Positions 10,998-21,671 of a stretch of 64,000 bases of DNA are shown here, piece by piece. The position numbers and the translations under genes are program-made. The stretch covers positions 4,097,001 to 4,161,000 of the forward strand of contig OZ014415.1 of NCBI GenBank assembly GCA_963965975.1, given 5' to 3'. Each line of letters begins with the position of its first letter. The first letter of the stretch is position 1. The notes beneath the pieces are model-generated. The model was not told the DNA's origin. It saw only the letters and a program-made list of their open reading frames with translations, and did not search any database. The DNA comes from Xestospongia bergquistia. Taxonomy: Eukaryota; Porifera; Demospongiae; Haplosclerida; Petrosiidae.

Positions 10998-13218
10998 GAA
11001 AGCTTTTGGCTGTATCAGAAAGGAAAAATGCTTTTTTTCCTTATTGTAGACAAGGCAACACATGTGAGTAATCAAGAGCAATTGGTCGTTTGTGTTTGAT
11101 GTGTAGAAAAAACATTTTCTATCCATAAAGACGCTGTTGAGCTGATACAGCTTCCCAAGACAAACTCTGAAACAATAGTGAAAGCTATAAAAGATTGCTT
11201 AATTAGATTTTCCCTTCCCCTTTCCCAGTGTCGTGGTCAGGCATATGATGGGGATTCAAACATGAGTGGTTACCTAAATGGGATAGCTGCTCAGATAAAA
11301 AAGATGTTCCCACAGCACTATTTGTACACTGCTTCACGCTTTGCACAAATTTGTGTTTACAGTCGGTTGGCCAACAGTGTTCCTCTGTCAGAGATGGTTT
11401 GGATTTCATTATGGAAGTTTGACAGCTGATTCATTACTCACCCAAGCGATCATCCTTCTTTGAAACTCTACAAAGTCAGGTATGTAATTCAATCCAAAAA
11501 AGTTTAAAACCACTCTGTCCCACTCGATGGACTGTACGAACAGCTGCCATTGATGCTGTTCTTAGTAATTACAGTGTTCTTGGTATTGCTTTGAAGCAGA
11601 TCAATGTAGAAACTCATGATGACTATGGTAGAAAAACTGGGGATTGCTAATGATGATGGATAAATTTAAACCTTTTTTGGATTGAAGTTGTCCCATCTAA
11701 TTTTCTTTGGTACAGAGCAGCTTTCCTTGACATTACAGGGAAAAGATACCACTGTTCAATAAGGAACAATGGCTGCTGAAACAACTATACAATATTTGAA
11801 AAGGTTGAGGACTGATAATACTTTTAGCACTTTCTACTCCAAAGTTCTTGAACAATCACATGATGTCACTACTTCTCCCACACTTCCCAGGTATAGACAG
11901 TTTCCAAGAAAACCAGGAGAGAAAGGTGCTGATGGTCATACATTTTCTACACCTGAAGATTACTTTCATAAACAATACTTTGAAGTCCTTGACCTCTTAA
12001 TTAATGAACTGGATAGGCGCTTTCAACAGAAGCGAGGTTTGCCATTGATCACAGTAATGGAAAAGACACTCTTGGATGCAGCTAATAGTAAATTTTCTGG
12101 TGATCTTCCAGAAGATCTTAAAATATACAATAATGATATGAACTTAATGAGGTTAAAAATTCAACTTCAAATGTTGCCTCATCTTATTAGCACAAGAAAT
12201 GGTAAAATAGTTGGGGCCCCTCCCATTGTTCACTTGTCTAATGTTTGAACTTTATGTGATGTAATGAATGAAGTTTCCATGAGTAAAGAAATGTTCTCCG
12301 AGGTGATTAAACTGCTAACAATCTTCTTTGTCATTCCAGTAACTACATCTACTGCAGAACGCTCTTTCTCTGTTCTAAGACACTTGAAAACTTATTTGCG
12401 AGCCACCATGACTTAGCCACGGCTCAATCATTGCATGATTCTTTATATACACAAGGACAGGGTGGATGAAATAGATGAAAATAAAATTGCAAAGACATTT
12501 ATTGGTGAAAACGAGAGAAGGCGTCATTACTTTGGAAAGATTTGAATAAAATGTTTTGCATTACGTACAATTAATATAAATTTAGTTTGCTGTGTAAAAT
12601 GATTACTAATGAGAATTAGTTCATCATGATGTACAGCATATATGCATGTGTCAAACTAAGTAAATAATGATGCCCCCCCCCCCCCAATAAGAAATTCATT
12701 CCTACACCTATGACATGGTCCATGTAATGTACTCACTTTCATGTAACTATACCTTTACTAGACACAAGACAGCTTTATGTAACCATAGTTACCATAGTTC
12801 AGTAGTTACATCTTGTACAGTTACATGGAGGTCAGACGTCTACTGAAGAGCTGTTATTTACTTACTGCCCACCACACTAGTTCACACACATTCCATATCA
12901 ACCACTATAACTTGAGGACAGATGAGGAGATATTCAAAGCTAAGCAACTTTAAGGTACTTTTCACTAATCACAAAATAATGTCAGACAGTAGCTAGACTA
13001 TAATATAGTATATACATAGTGTCACATTATTGTAATAGTGACATAAATTGACCTAATATCTGTTGACTAATTGACACATTGTCCAATATATTTATAATTT
13101 AATCTGTACAGTGACAGATAATGACAATTCAGCAATTTTATTCATCTGTACATGGAGTATTTGAATTAATTCACTAGCTATTGAATATCACCTGATGTTT
13201 TAACTTAATTGCCACTAT

Positions 13219-13280
13219 ACATAGACAAGAAGAAAGGACCAAGTATACTTGGTTAGAGCTTGTCCTTTCTCCTTATCTAT
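13219..13280. repeat. Hairpin-forming inverted repeat
   Basis: Two 19-bp arms (13219 side and ending 13280) pair with about two mismatches around a loop that itself contains the palindrome CCAAGTATACTTGG. Function unknown. Confidence 0.6.
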
Positions 13281-13397
13281 ATTTATTTTCCATTGTTTCC
13301 TATTTAACAATCTATTTTTGTCCCTTTTGGCACTGATCCAATTTTCTATTATTAAGAAAAACAAATGAGCCTCTAATTTATTTAGGAAAACTCCACT

Positions 13398-13423
13398 GGA
13401 CACTGTCACAGGTGACAGTGTCC
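13398..13423. repeat. Perfect 26-bp palindrome
   Basis: Twelve-base arms (GGACACTGTCAC and its complement) flank two bases. It could be a hairpin, a dimer-binding site or two transposon ends meeting; the sequence does not decide. Confidence 0.65.
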
Positions 13424-13902
13424 CATACAATGCAAGAGGTATGCTAGAATAATATTCTGAAATTATTGATGATTATTAGTAATTAAGGCCATTGGGCTGT
13501 ATAGTAGAGCCTATTATGCAATGAATCTTACATAAACAGTAGCTAGACCCTTTTGATGATAATGAACGTCATAATGAGATAGCAGTATCACTTTTCTTTC
13601 ACTCAATTTTAAAGCAAACCTTATGAAAGGAGCTATTGTGTCTCTGGAAAGATTCAGTCCCTTTGATGGTGGAAAAAGGGGTGTACCCACTTGCCAATGC
13701 GTATTCCCCCCTCTTCCCATACTCACTGGCTCCTTAGCTTTCTGGGCCACTGTAGTACTAACAAGTTCTACTAGTTGAGGTTAGGTGTTCTTTATGAAAA
13801 GCTTCTTGCATTCCTGAACATATTATTCCGAATCTGGGTAAATGACAATGCTAATAATATAAACTCTATGTAATATATATTTTAAAAAAATCATATCCTA
13901 GT

Positions 13903-13985
13903 TAGGAATAGAACTTATATAACCTCATGGTCTAAATTACTACCACAACATTAAGCTATCAGTTGAGCTAACCAGCTACAGTTAA
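13903..13985 (-). repeat. tRNA-derived SINE head or tRNA pseudogene
   Basis: Read on the minus strand, a segment with an A-box-like TTAGCTCAACTGATAG is followed about 35 bases later by a B-box-like AAGTTCTATTCC, then AACTAGGATATG and a T-run. The cloverleaf is poor, with an A/T-substituted T arm, so this is not a working tRNA. It fits a decayed tRNA-headed SINE or tRNA pseudogene. The ancestral amino acid cannot be told. Confidence 0.5.
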
Positions 13986-14666
13986 CCAATTTGCTATGCA
14001 GTGTGTTCTTTCTAATCAAACATCATCGTTATACACAGCTGCTATGTTGTTATAACCAGACTGATTTACATTCCTCTCCAAGGCTCAATTAATATGGATT
14101 ATCAATCTAAGCTTTGTATATCGTTAACATAGCACTGTTCATATACTAAAATATCACAGAACATGTAGCATGAATTTATTTATATGTTTCCTTTTTAATG
14201 CAGACATTCTGTTCTTGTAATTATAAAGAAATAGGAGTTTAAAGGGTAACAGAAATGGTTTTCATATTCTGATTAAACTAAAAAACCTTGTAATACAAAT
14301 ATGTAAACATTGGTGCAATACTAGTCATGCTATAGCAAAAATCTATTATCTAAACAAAATGTAGTGAAATATTTATATTGCCCAGTCTCTTGCGTGTTAC
14401 TTCCGGTGACATCAGAGTAGTGACATATTTCTGCACATGAGACTAAGAAATGCCTAACAGATGTGTTACAGCTGGTTGTTCTAGCAATCCCAGTGATGAG
14501 GTTAACCTATATAAGTTTACCAAAGATCTAGTACTGAGAAGGAAATGAATAGAGCAAACTAGAGATCCTTGGATTGGTCCATCAGAAAATAAAAGTCTAT
14601 GTACTTCACAAATGACTGCTATGAACAAAGCCCACTAATTCAACATTCATTTGGCATAAAATTTTA

Positions 14667-17600
14667 GGAAGTGTCTAACCTACCGGGAACGGCAATCACT
14701 GGTTAACCTTTAGCTTGCCAGCAGAAGGAATGAAAGGATTAAATAAACCATTACTTAGCAACATAACAAATAGTGTTAAACTTAATTGGTTGTAAACATC
14801 AAATAATGTTAAATTTAACATAACTACACACTAGCACAACATTTTCTACAGAACCAGTTCTTAGACTTGAGTTTGGATACTACACCAACGCAACCATAAT
14901 GAAACCACTCTAAACAAGATTCACATATAACATTATCTCCATGAAGTTCATGTTGACACACATTACAAATCCATAAATCAAAATCCTTCTTTCTTTAAAC
15001 AACATCTTCCACAACAAACAAAGCATTGTGTGAAAAGAAACACCTTACTAAGTTAATGTCAACGTTATCATCTAGTGCAGCTGAAGATACTCTTTCTGGT
15101 CGGCACTCAACAGATTTCTCTTCAATTAACTCCCCATCCATAGCCTTGTCTATGATATCTGACTCCACAAACCAAGAAAGAACAACTAAATAATTGGAAT
15201 GATCACAATAAATTATTATCCATAACATCATACTTTTTTCTTTTTCAGTATAATGCTTTGAAATAAAAGTGCACTTGGCTTTTTTTATGTTCTTCTTAGA
15301 AGGAAGCCCGCAAACTATTAATGTGTCCCCCTTTGGTCGTCCTCTCCTTTTCACAACTGGTGGCATGATGAGGCCTACATGCATAACAATAATAATTGTT
15401 TGTGATGATGAGACTTACACAATGAAATAGCTGTTTCATCTGATTTATCACCAGACGAGGATGCTTTGCATCATTTGATGGTATAGTAGTAGTAGCAGTG
15501 CATGTAGGAGTAGAGGTAAAAGAAATACTGGCAGTAGGAATGATGTGGGTGTCTTCTGTAGTAGCACTGTGTGTAATAGAAGCAGGAACAATAGTGACAT
15601 AAGTTTTGGAAACAGAAGTAGTGTGAGTACATGAAGCAATAGTTGCAGTTACAGAAGCACTGTCACCAGTAACAGGATTAGGAATAACAGGTACATGTAT
15701 AGGAGTTTCTACAAACAGAATATACAGTGACCGCAGTACTACCAAAAGTTTTTGTGAATAAGAATCCATAGACAATACTATACATGTAGTATTAATATAC
15801 CTAGTGGATTTTTGGTTGGAATATTATCTTCTTCAACAGAATACTCATCATCATTACTCTCGTCAGACACTAAAAAGATCAATAATAATTGAATGTAATT
15901 GTTAACAACATACTCTCATCCACATCCACTAGAGCTACTTCTTGGCGACACTTCCATGAGTCAATATGCTCTCTAAGCAACTTCATTTTACGATCAAAGG
16001 GATAACCAGAATATTCACTAACAACTGATGCCAAGTAAGTAGCTTTCTTGTATTTTTGATGCTGGCTAATGGCACGACTAGGAGCTGCTTTGACTTGTGT
16101 CACTTGCAAAGAAGTTGAGGATCTAGGAGCTATATTGAACAAGGCTTTCTGGCTTTCATAATAGTAGGCAGATGTCCAGCAAATGTTACATAATTCAGGA
16201 AAAAGCAATGGCTCATTTAATGAACTACAAACAGCAAAAATATGTCGACAAGGCAACATCATAGACCTTCGAAAAGTACAGTCACAATTACTGACAGTAA
16301 CTGTTTTAATGCCCTCTTTGGTTTGAACTGTGCAAGCATCAGCCATAATACTTAACACTTTAACATTCTGTGCCAAGCCCAATTGTTTAGTGACATATCC
16401 AGAGGCATAAGATGTAAGTAACTCTGAGTACAAGCTCACAGGAGTTCCACTACCAAAAGGAACAACTTTAACCTTTTGAAACGAAATAGCTGCTTTATGG
16501 TCACATTGAGATCGCAATGCAGACAATATGATAAAAAAGCGAGAGACAAAATCTTCTAAGGAACTATGCCTATTTATGACTTGCTTAAGTTTGGCATTTA
16601 TTGATTCCAACCTATTATTAGTGGCGTTCAGGAAGCTCCCACATTTAACTTTTGAGTGCAATACACATTCATTCCTGATTTGGTGCCAGTTATCGTGAAA
16701 ATATTTGAAAACTACTTTTGGTGCGCACCTCTCCAGTTCATTGAAAACTTTTTTGTATTCCTCTTCTGATGACGAATAAGCTAATATCTACAACAAATCT
16801 ACAGAGGACTGTGTTTGGCCAGAAGTGATACCCATTTTTTCACATGATACCTCTCTTCTAAATGAGCGTAGCACATGGAACAAACAAATAAGAAGAGATG
16901 CTCATGGTAAAGCAGCCTTTATAAGGTAACGCTCATTCACATCCTTGTCTGCCATCACAACATGTAATATCGACCCAGCATGGGTTTCTTTTTTTGAATG
17001 TTGTAATCATCCATGAAATACTCTCTTGGTCCTCAGAAACTAGCCAACACGTACAAACAATGCTACTGTTACCATTAGAATCCTCAGCTAGCATAAGATA
17101 GAGTGGTATACCCAGTTGAAGCCTCTTATACATTGCATCAATGAATATGATTTCAGGGTAAGAACTGAAGAATCTGGTCATATATTCATCTTGAAATAGA
17201 ATTCCCTTAAAATTTCTGTCGTTGTCTGACAATATGTCAACAGTAGCATCTATAAAAGAAACAATTATTAATTTCACATTAATACACTATAAACTGTAAG
17301 TATGAAACCAACACAAGCTAGCAAATTAATGGCAAATATAATGTATGTATTTTTCAGATAAAGTTTGAACAATGGATTCCAAATTATTTTTAGTCTTTTC
17401 CTTTGATGACTCAGCACTGATGTTAGAAAGATCTTTTAATAATACAACATTTCCTGATTCTTCCATAAGTTTTCTGTTTGAATTCATTGCTAATATTGCT
17501 GATGCTTGTGTTTTTAATGCTTCTGGCAACCATCTTTGTGTCTTGGTAAGTGTTTATACAGATCCTTTAGAAAATAATAATTAGTTAATATCACATATTA

Positions 17601-18208
17601 TGTACACTGTATAGTCCACTCTTATATGTGTACACTTAGCAAATGTACACTTACTTGAGACACCGGATGATTGTGCTCTGAGTAAGTATTTGTAACTACA
17701 AGATGGCATCCACTTTCATCAATACGAAGGCTAATATGCATTTTACAATCTTGCTTGAATGTCCTGCACTTGAGTAAAGGTAATGATTAATCCAGAATCA
17801 TAACTCACATTGTATTCAGTCTTAGTCCCTTTCCATCAGTTTTAAAAGCCTTTCCTCCATGAATACAGCAATATTTCAGCTGATAGTATTTGAGATCTGG
17901 TTTCAGGTACCTGTCAACTCTCTTGTTGGCAGAAGTAACTGTTCTAGCTTCTCTCTTCCAAAGTTGCACTGAGTTTGATTGCTCATAAGTCTTGATCTTT
18001 TCTTCAAGTTCTTTGTACGATTTAAAGGATTCTCCAACTTAAAAGTTAACTGGTGAAGTTGCAGGTGGTTCCTCGTTCCCTTTACCATGAGTTGCCATGT
18101 TGTATAGTAATAATAACTATTTATAATTGTTGTTATAGTAACTGTTTATTTAACCGGCAAGATAAAGGTTAACCAGTGACTGCCGTTGCCGGTAGGTTAG
18201 ACACTTCC
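14667..18208 (-). mobile_element. MULE (Mutator-like) DNA transposon, ZSWIM/PHD type
   Basis: The 3542-bp element has terminal inverted repeats of about 55 bp (14667-14721 and 18153-18208) with only a few mismatches, both beginning GGAAGTGTCTAACCTACCGG. The flanks carry a perfect 9-bp duplication AAAATTTTA at 14658-14666 and 18209-18217, the length expected for Mutator-like elements. The element encodes one multi-exon transposase on the minus strand. Several in-frame stops mean this copy is not autonomous, but the good terminal repeats suggest it is not very old. Confidence 0.93.
14836..18098 (-). pseudogene. MULE transposase with FAR1-like head, SWIM finger and C-terminal PHD finger
   Basis: The start codon is at 18098. 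In transcript order: a ZSWIM1/3-like head (GESFKSYKELEEKIKTYEQS) ending in a FAR1-type finger with YSEHNHPVS near 17670; the MULE catalytic domain with QDEYMTRFFSSYPEIIFIDA (about 17190) and ISWMITTFKKRNPCW; ADKDVNERYL near 16940; a SWIM zinc finger CDCTF...LPCRHIFAVC near 16230; a Thr/Ser-rich linker; an RRGRPKG AT-hook; and a PHD-like finger (WICNVC, VICESCLEWFHYGCVG, WFCRKC) ending near 14836. GT-AG introns are visible, for example a GTAAGT donor after QLFHC near 15407. In-frame stops occur at NF|VGES, in ALP|ASLL, in DLL|ILAY and just before the PHD finger. Such proteins cut and paste DNA in the nucleus. Confidence 0.85.
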
Positions 18209-18262
18209 AAAATTTTAAGTGAGAAGGAAGTTGAAATCTGAAGCTGTTCCAACTATCTATTG

Positions 18263-19590
18263 GAACATAATGATAAATAATATCCATGTACATGTTGAAA
18301 AGTCATTACAACAATTCAGGTATTTAAATCCTACATAGTGACCAGTCTGATGATTAAGTAAAACATTGTACTACACTGCTGGCATAACAGTTATCAACTA
18401 CGTTTTGGCAATCCAACAGGTTTACTGCTTGGAAATTTTCTAAATGATTAACTAAAGCCTATTATATATCATGTTTGAACGGGAATGCCACCCTTCGAGA
18501 TTGTAATTAGTTCTGAATGAGTCATTTTCATAAATATTCCGATGTCATAAAGTGTAATACCAATCAACAATGTGTCTTCAAATTAATGGAAGAAGTTGAT
18601 GCCATGCACTTTTGTTTTAATACCATGACAGGCAATACAAACATACTGGATTCAATATACTGGACTGGTACAAACGTCAGCGCTGCTGTTCTTACAAAGC
18701 AATTGACTGCCATGTAGAATAGTTTCATAACAGTGAGATTTTTTCAAAATATTGTATAGATTCCTAAGTTCTCTTTCTCATGCAGCATGGTCACTAATTA
18801 AGATAACACTTAATTTATTCTAACAATATTAGCTGTCATTTACATGCAGCGATACTGTCAGCTAAAATTGACAGCTCTGCTGCCAGATTCCTACCATCAA
18901 TTGCTGCTGATTCACCAAGATACTCAAGACTTCTAATGAGACAATTACAGTGTGCTTGTATTTCTTCTACAGTCTTCCTCAACTTTAATATACCCTTAAA
19001 TTCAAATTCGTTAGCTATGTCAGCAAAATTTGTTGCTTCTCATAACATACTAGTCAGATAATCTATATATTTACATGAAAAAGGGTTAAGCTCCATGCTC
19101 TTTCTCTATATTTACATGACCACTTAATTTTACTTATAGAATTTTGTCTTTATGATTAAGTTTGGGATTTTTTTCATGGACATATGGTAAAAGTCATAAG
19201 TGCTATTATGGCAGCAGAAACTCATTGCTATCTAGTCAGCTATAGTTAACTGTAAAAAGAAGCTTTAAGGAAATCTTATCAAATTCATATGAATACACAA
19301 AATGGATCTCTGTAATTAATACATAATTCAAATCATGTCTATTATATTGCTCATATAGACATATACTAGAAAGCTCCAGTGAAAAGGGTAGCTCCAGTGG
19401 AAAAAGATAGTTTTGACAAAACATTGTATATTAAACGGAAAAAAGCATATTATTCACGAATTATCCCTAAATAATACGAAATAATGCTTTAACTATAGAA
19501 AATGTGAAAAATTTCGCATTACCTGCAACATGCCATTTACTTCCTGTTATGGGCGGAGTAAACAAATGACGTACAGAGTGCTTCACCTGC
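18263..19590. other. Mostly empty; one possible minus-strand exon
   Basis: Apart from the candidate exon at 18842-19036, I see no coding signal here. Confidence 0.45.
18842..19036 (-). other. Possible orphan exon, helical product
   Basis: A minus-strand frame of about 64 codons without methionine start encodes a strongly helical, acidic stretch (EFEFKGILKLRKTVEEIQAH, later SAAIDGRNLAAELSILADSI). It follows an AG and runs into a possible GTAAAT donor. No family was recognised, and nothing next to it extends the gene. Confidence 0.35.
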
Positions 19591-19591
19591 A

Positions 19592-21090
19592 ATGTCTCAA
19601 TTGTGTTGTTGGTGGTTATAGTAATACTCATAAGAAAGGAGGAAGCATTTTAATCTTCCAAGTGACAAGGTGCTGAGAATTAAATGAATTAAAAAAGTCC
19701 AGGGAACTCGACCAAAATGGAGTGAAGCTAGTGTTTATTCGTGTGTGTGTAGTGACCATTTCAAAGAATATTGTTTTCAACCAACATCGCTAATGTAAGG
19801 TAAAAGAGTTGAAGTTCATATATATGTTTGATGATCATTAAGAAATATTAATAGGTAAACTGGAGACAAAAATGAAACAGATGCTGAAACCAGATACAAA
19901 TCCAACTATATTTCCATGACTGCAGACATCATCAACCTCGAGATATTTAGCTGCTTATGGAAGAAGCAAAAAACTAGGGTCAGTGAACAATATCCTTCCA
20001 ATAGACATATATTTAATGTTGTTGTAAAGATTTTGTCAAGTATTAAGGTATGTGTGTCAAAGCAGGAAGTACTTTCTCTAATCAGAATGAAAGTTTGGTG
20101 GTATATTTGTTTTAATGCGATTCCACTTCATGAAAATATCTCATTAAGACCGAAGTGCCGATGTTTTTATGTTGAGCACTAGCTATACTTTCATGGTATG
20201 TTCATCAATAACAATGGTAAGTAAGTATCGATTATTTGAATTAGGTTGGAGTTAAAACACATATGGAGAACAGAAAATGTAGGGATGCTAAATTTTAATA
20301 AAAACCACATGTTAGAAGTAAATGTATAGTATTACACAAAATAATAATATAGTGCACAAATTTTCTTATATAGGCATTCAATGTGACTTATTACAACCAC
20401 TTACAGATGTACAAGACATAGCAAATGATAGGAACATTCAAGCCAGAACATCAACACCAGACATAGTAGACAGTGACATCTCTACTGCTGATATGACTGG
20501 TCACTGTGGTGTATCTATGTATTGTCTATTAGAAACTTTTAACATAATGCAATTCTCAATGTAGAACTATTACAGGTAGTGTATCCACAACTGTGCTTGT
20601 AGTTTTACCTTTATTTAGAGAAATGAAGTTGGAGGAAGTAATCACATGGAGAAGGAGGGATATTTGAAAGGTATAAAGTTTCTTTGACCCAGAAGTTGGT
20701 TTACTTGTGACTGACAGACATATGCATATAGCCAAGTGGGTGATGGAGAACATGCCAAAACAGAAGATAAATATGATGTCTGACATGTACTGAAAAGTAA
20801 GAAAGTTCTATGACATATTATGTCACTACTGGTTTCAGAAAATTTGAAAAACTAGCCAAGCAAAATGATTGTGAAATTATTATTGAATGGGCATAAAGGA
20901 TTGGTCAATCATCTCTATTGGTCAGCTATGTCTAAGAATGCTGAAGTTGCTCAAGACAAATGGATATCCTTAGCCAACCACATTCATGATAAACATGACA
21001 GTCATGGTCAAATATATTTTAAAAGTTTTCATGAGAGATTGAGGAGAAAATATGGCTTAAGTATTGTAAGTTTCATGTTGATAGTTTGAA
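19592..21090 (+). pseudogene. THAP-linked DNA transposon remnant (Kolobok-like transposase)
   Basis: The first exon (about 19592-19806) carries a THAP finger: CVVGGY, FNLPSDKVLRIK, GTRPKWSEASVYSC and VCSDHFKEYCFQP. Downstream a linker (GIQCDLLQPLTDVQDI, 20370) precedes a transposase-like core: FDPEVGLLVTDRHMHIAKWV (20683-20745) and GLVNHLYWSAMSKNA followed by KWISLANHIHDKH (20893-21000). This pairing of a THAP head and an NHLYW-type core is what I associate with THAP-containing elements such as Kolobok; the superfamily name is inference. The copy is dead: the second Cys ligand is Tyr, the conserved Trp after LRIK is TGA, and there are several frame changes. Terminal repeats were not located. 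Confidence 0.65.
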
Positions 21091-21671
21091 ATTGTTATGC
21101 ATACATCTGTATACAGATACAAAGGCTAGGGAAAACTTTCCACCATAATAACTAACAATATTCCCTGTAAAAATATCTCAAAGCTGTCAACGATCATATC
21201 AGACATCAAATTTAGAATCTTTTCATTGCTAAATCCACCCTTTTCTTCCAAACATACATCAAGGCAAAGTTAGCTTCCAGATGAATAAATTGTCCTTAAT
21301 GTTAAAGTTACCATTGTCAATAATACATCAATTAAGTATATAATTACCTGTATTGTTTGTCATTACATGTCAAAGATGTATGTTTAGTTTATATAAATGT
21401 GTGTCTTTTAAGTATGTGTGTTACATTAGTAGTTTGTATAGTGTAAGGTTTTCACTCTTTAAATGGGTGGATGGATAGATGGCAAATAGCTTATACACTC
21501 CTTTCATCTATACAAGATAATTCTGAAGAATTCTGTTAATTACAGGTAGTGAAACAGCTCACATGTCTGGTAAGAACAGTTAAGAATATCACTGCATGTA
21601 TGAGTATTAATAACTAGAAATATTATTTAGTTGTCTAATATTAATATATTGTCTTCTAGTTGATAGTAATT

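Larger units (their letters stand above)
6475..12545 (+). pseudogene. hAT transposase (TTF finger, DUF4371, dimerisation domain), broken and split
   Basis: The first block (6475-7316) begins MSDLELEEDSSS, then shows a TTF-type finger region (LTQTYCQSLDK, FSPTWYKAFPWL, KAFCCYC) and the LLRQGLAIRGH motif that precedes DUF4371. The second block (about 11000-12545) resumes with CRGQAYDGDSNMSGY, a long helical part opening MAAETTIQYLKRLRTDNTF, and PVTTSTAERSFSVLRHLK, the hAT C-terminal dimerisation motif. There are several frame changes and stops, including a TAG just after the LRATMT segment at about 12416. Order and motifs match the first hAT, but sequence and termini differ, so these are two separate families. 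Confidence 0.82.
6440..12712 (+). mobile_element. Second hAT element, interrupted by an LTR retroelement
   Basis: The right end is suggested by a C-run at 12673-12685 followed by a sequence that, read inward from 12712 on the minus strand, starts CATAGGTGTAGGAATGAATT, which resembles hAT termini of the CAGRGGCGTAG class. No matching left terminus was found, so the left limit (about 6440, just before the first methionine) is approximate. The coding remains lie on both sides of the LTR element at 7336-10997. The element is older than that insertion and has decayed heavily. Confidence 0.6.
12713..14440. other. No protein gene seen; hairpins and a tRNA-derived sequence
   Basis: No exon was recognised. 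An open minus-strand frame at 13750-13514 has no recognisable motif. The stretch holds two strong inverted repeats (13219-13280 and 13398-13423) and a tRNA-like sequence at 13903-13985, listed separately. Confidence 0.5.
14452..18262 (+). pseudogene. THAP-domain exon split by a MULE insertion
   Basis: The left part (14452-14666) starts MPNRCVTAGCSSN and continues LYKFTKDLVLRRK, then SLCTSQM, which follows the C2CH THAP zinc-finger pattern. The right part resumes after the MULE at 18218 with RRKLKSEAVPTIYW, the AVPTIF-type signature that closes THAP domains. THAP fingers bind DNA and occur in both host factors and P-, Kolobok- and related transposases. This copy is dead: the invariant Trp codon after LRRK is TGA, the zinc-ligand His after the third Cys is Gln, and a 3.5-kb element sits inside. 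No transposase partner was recognised for it in the flanks. Confidence 0.72.

Noticed and set aside
13514-13750. Minus-strand frame of 78 codons
   Set aside because: No motif, no flanking exons and no start context; probably chance.
13903-13985. Functional tRNA gene
   Set aside because: The A and B boxes are recognisable but the arms do not pair well, so it is a pseudogene or SINE head only.
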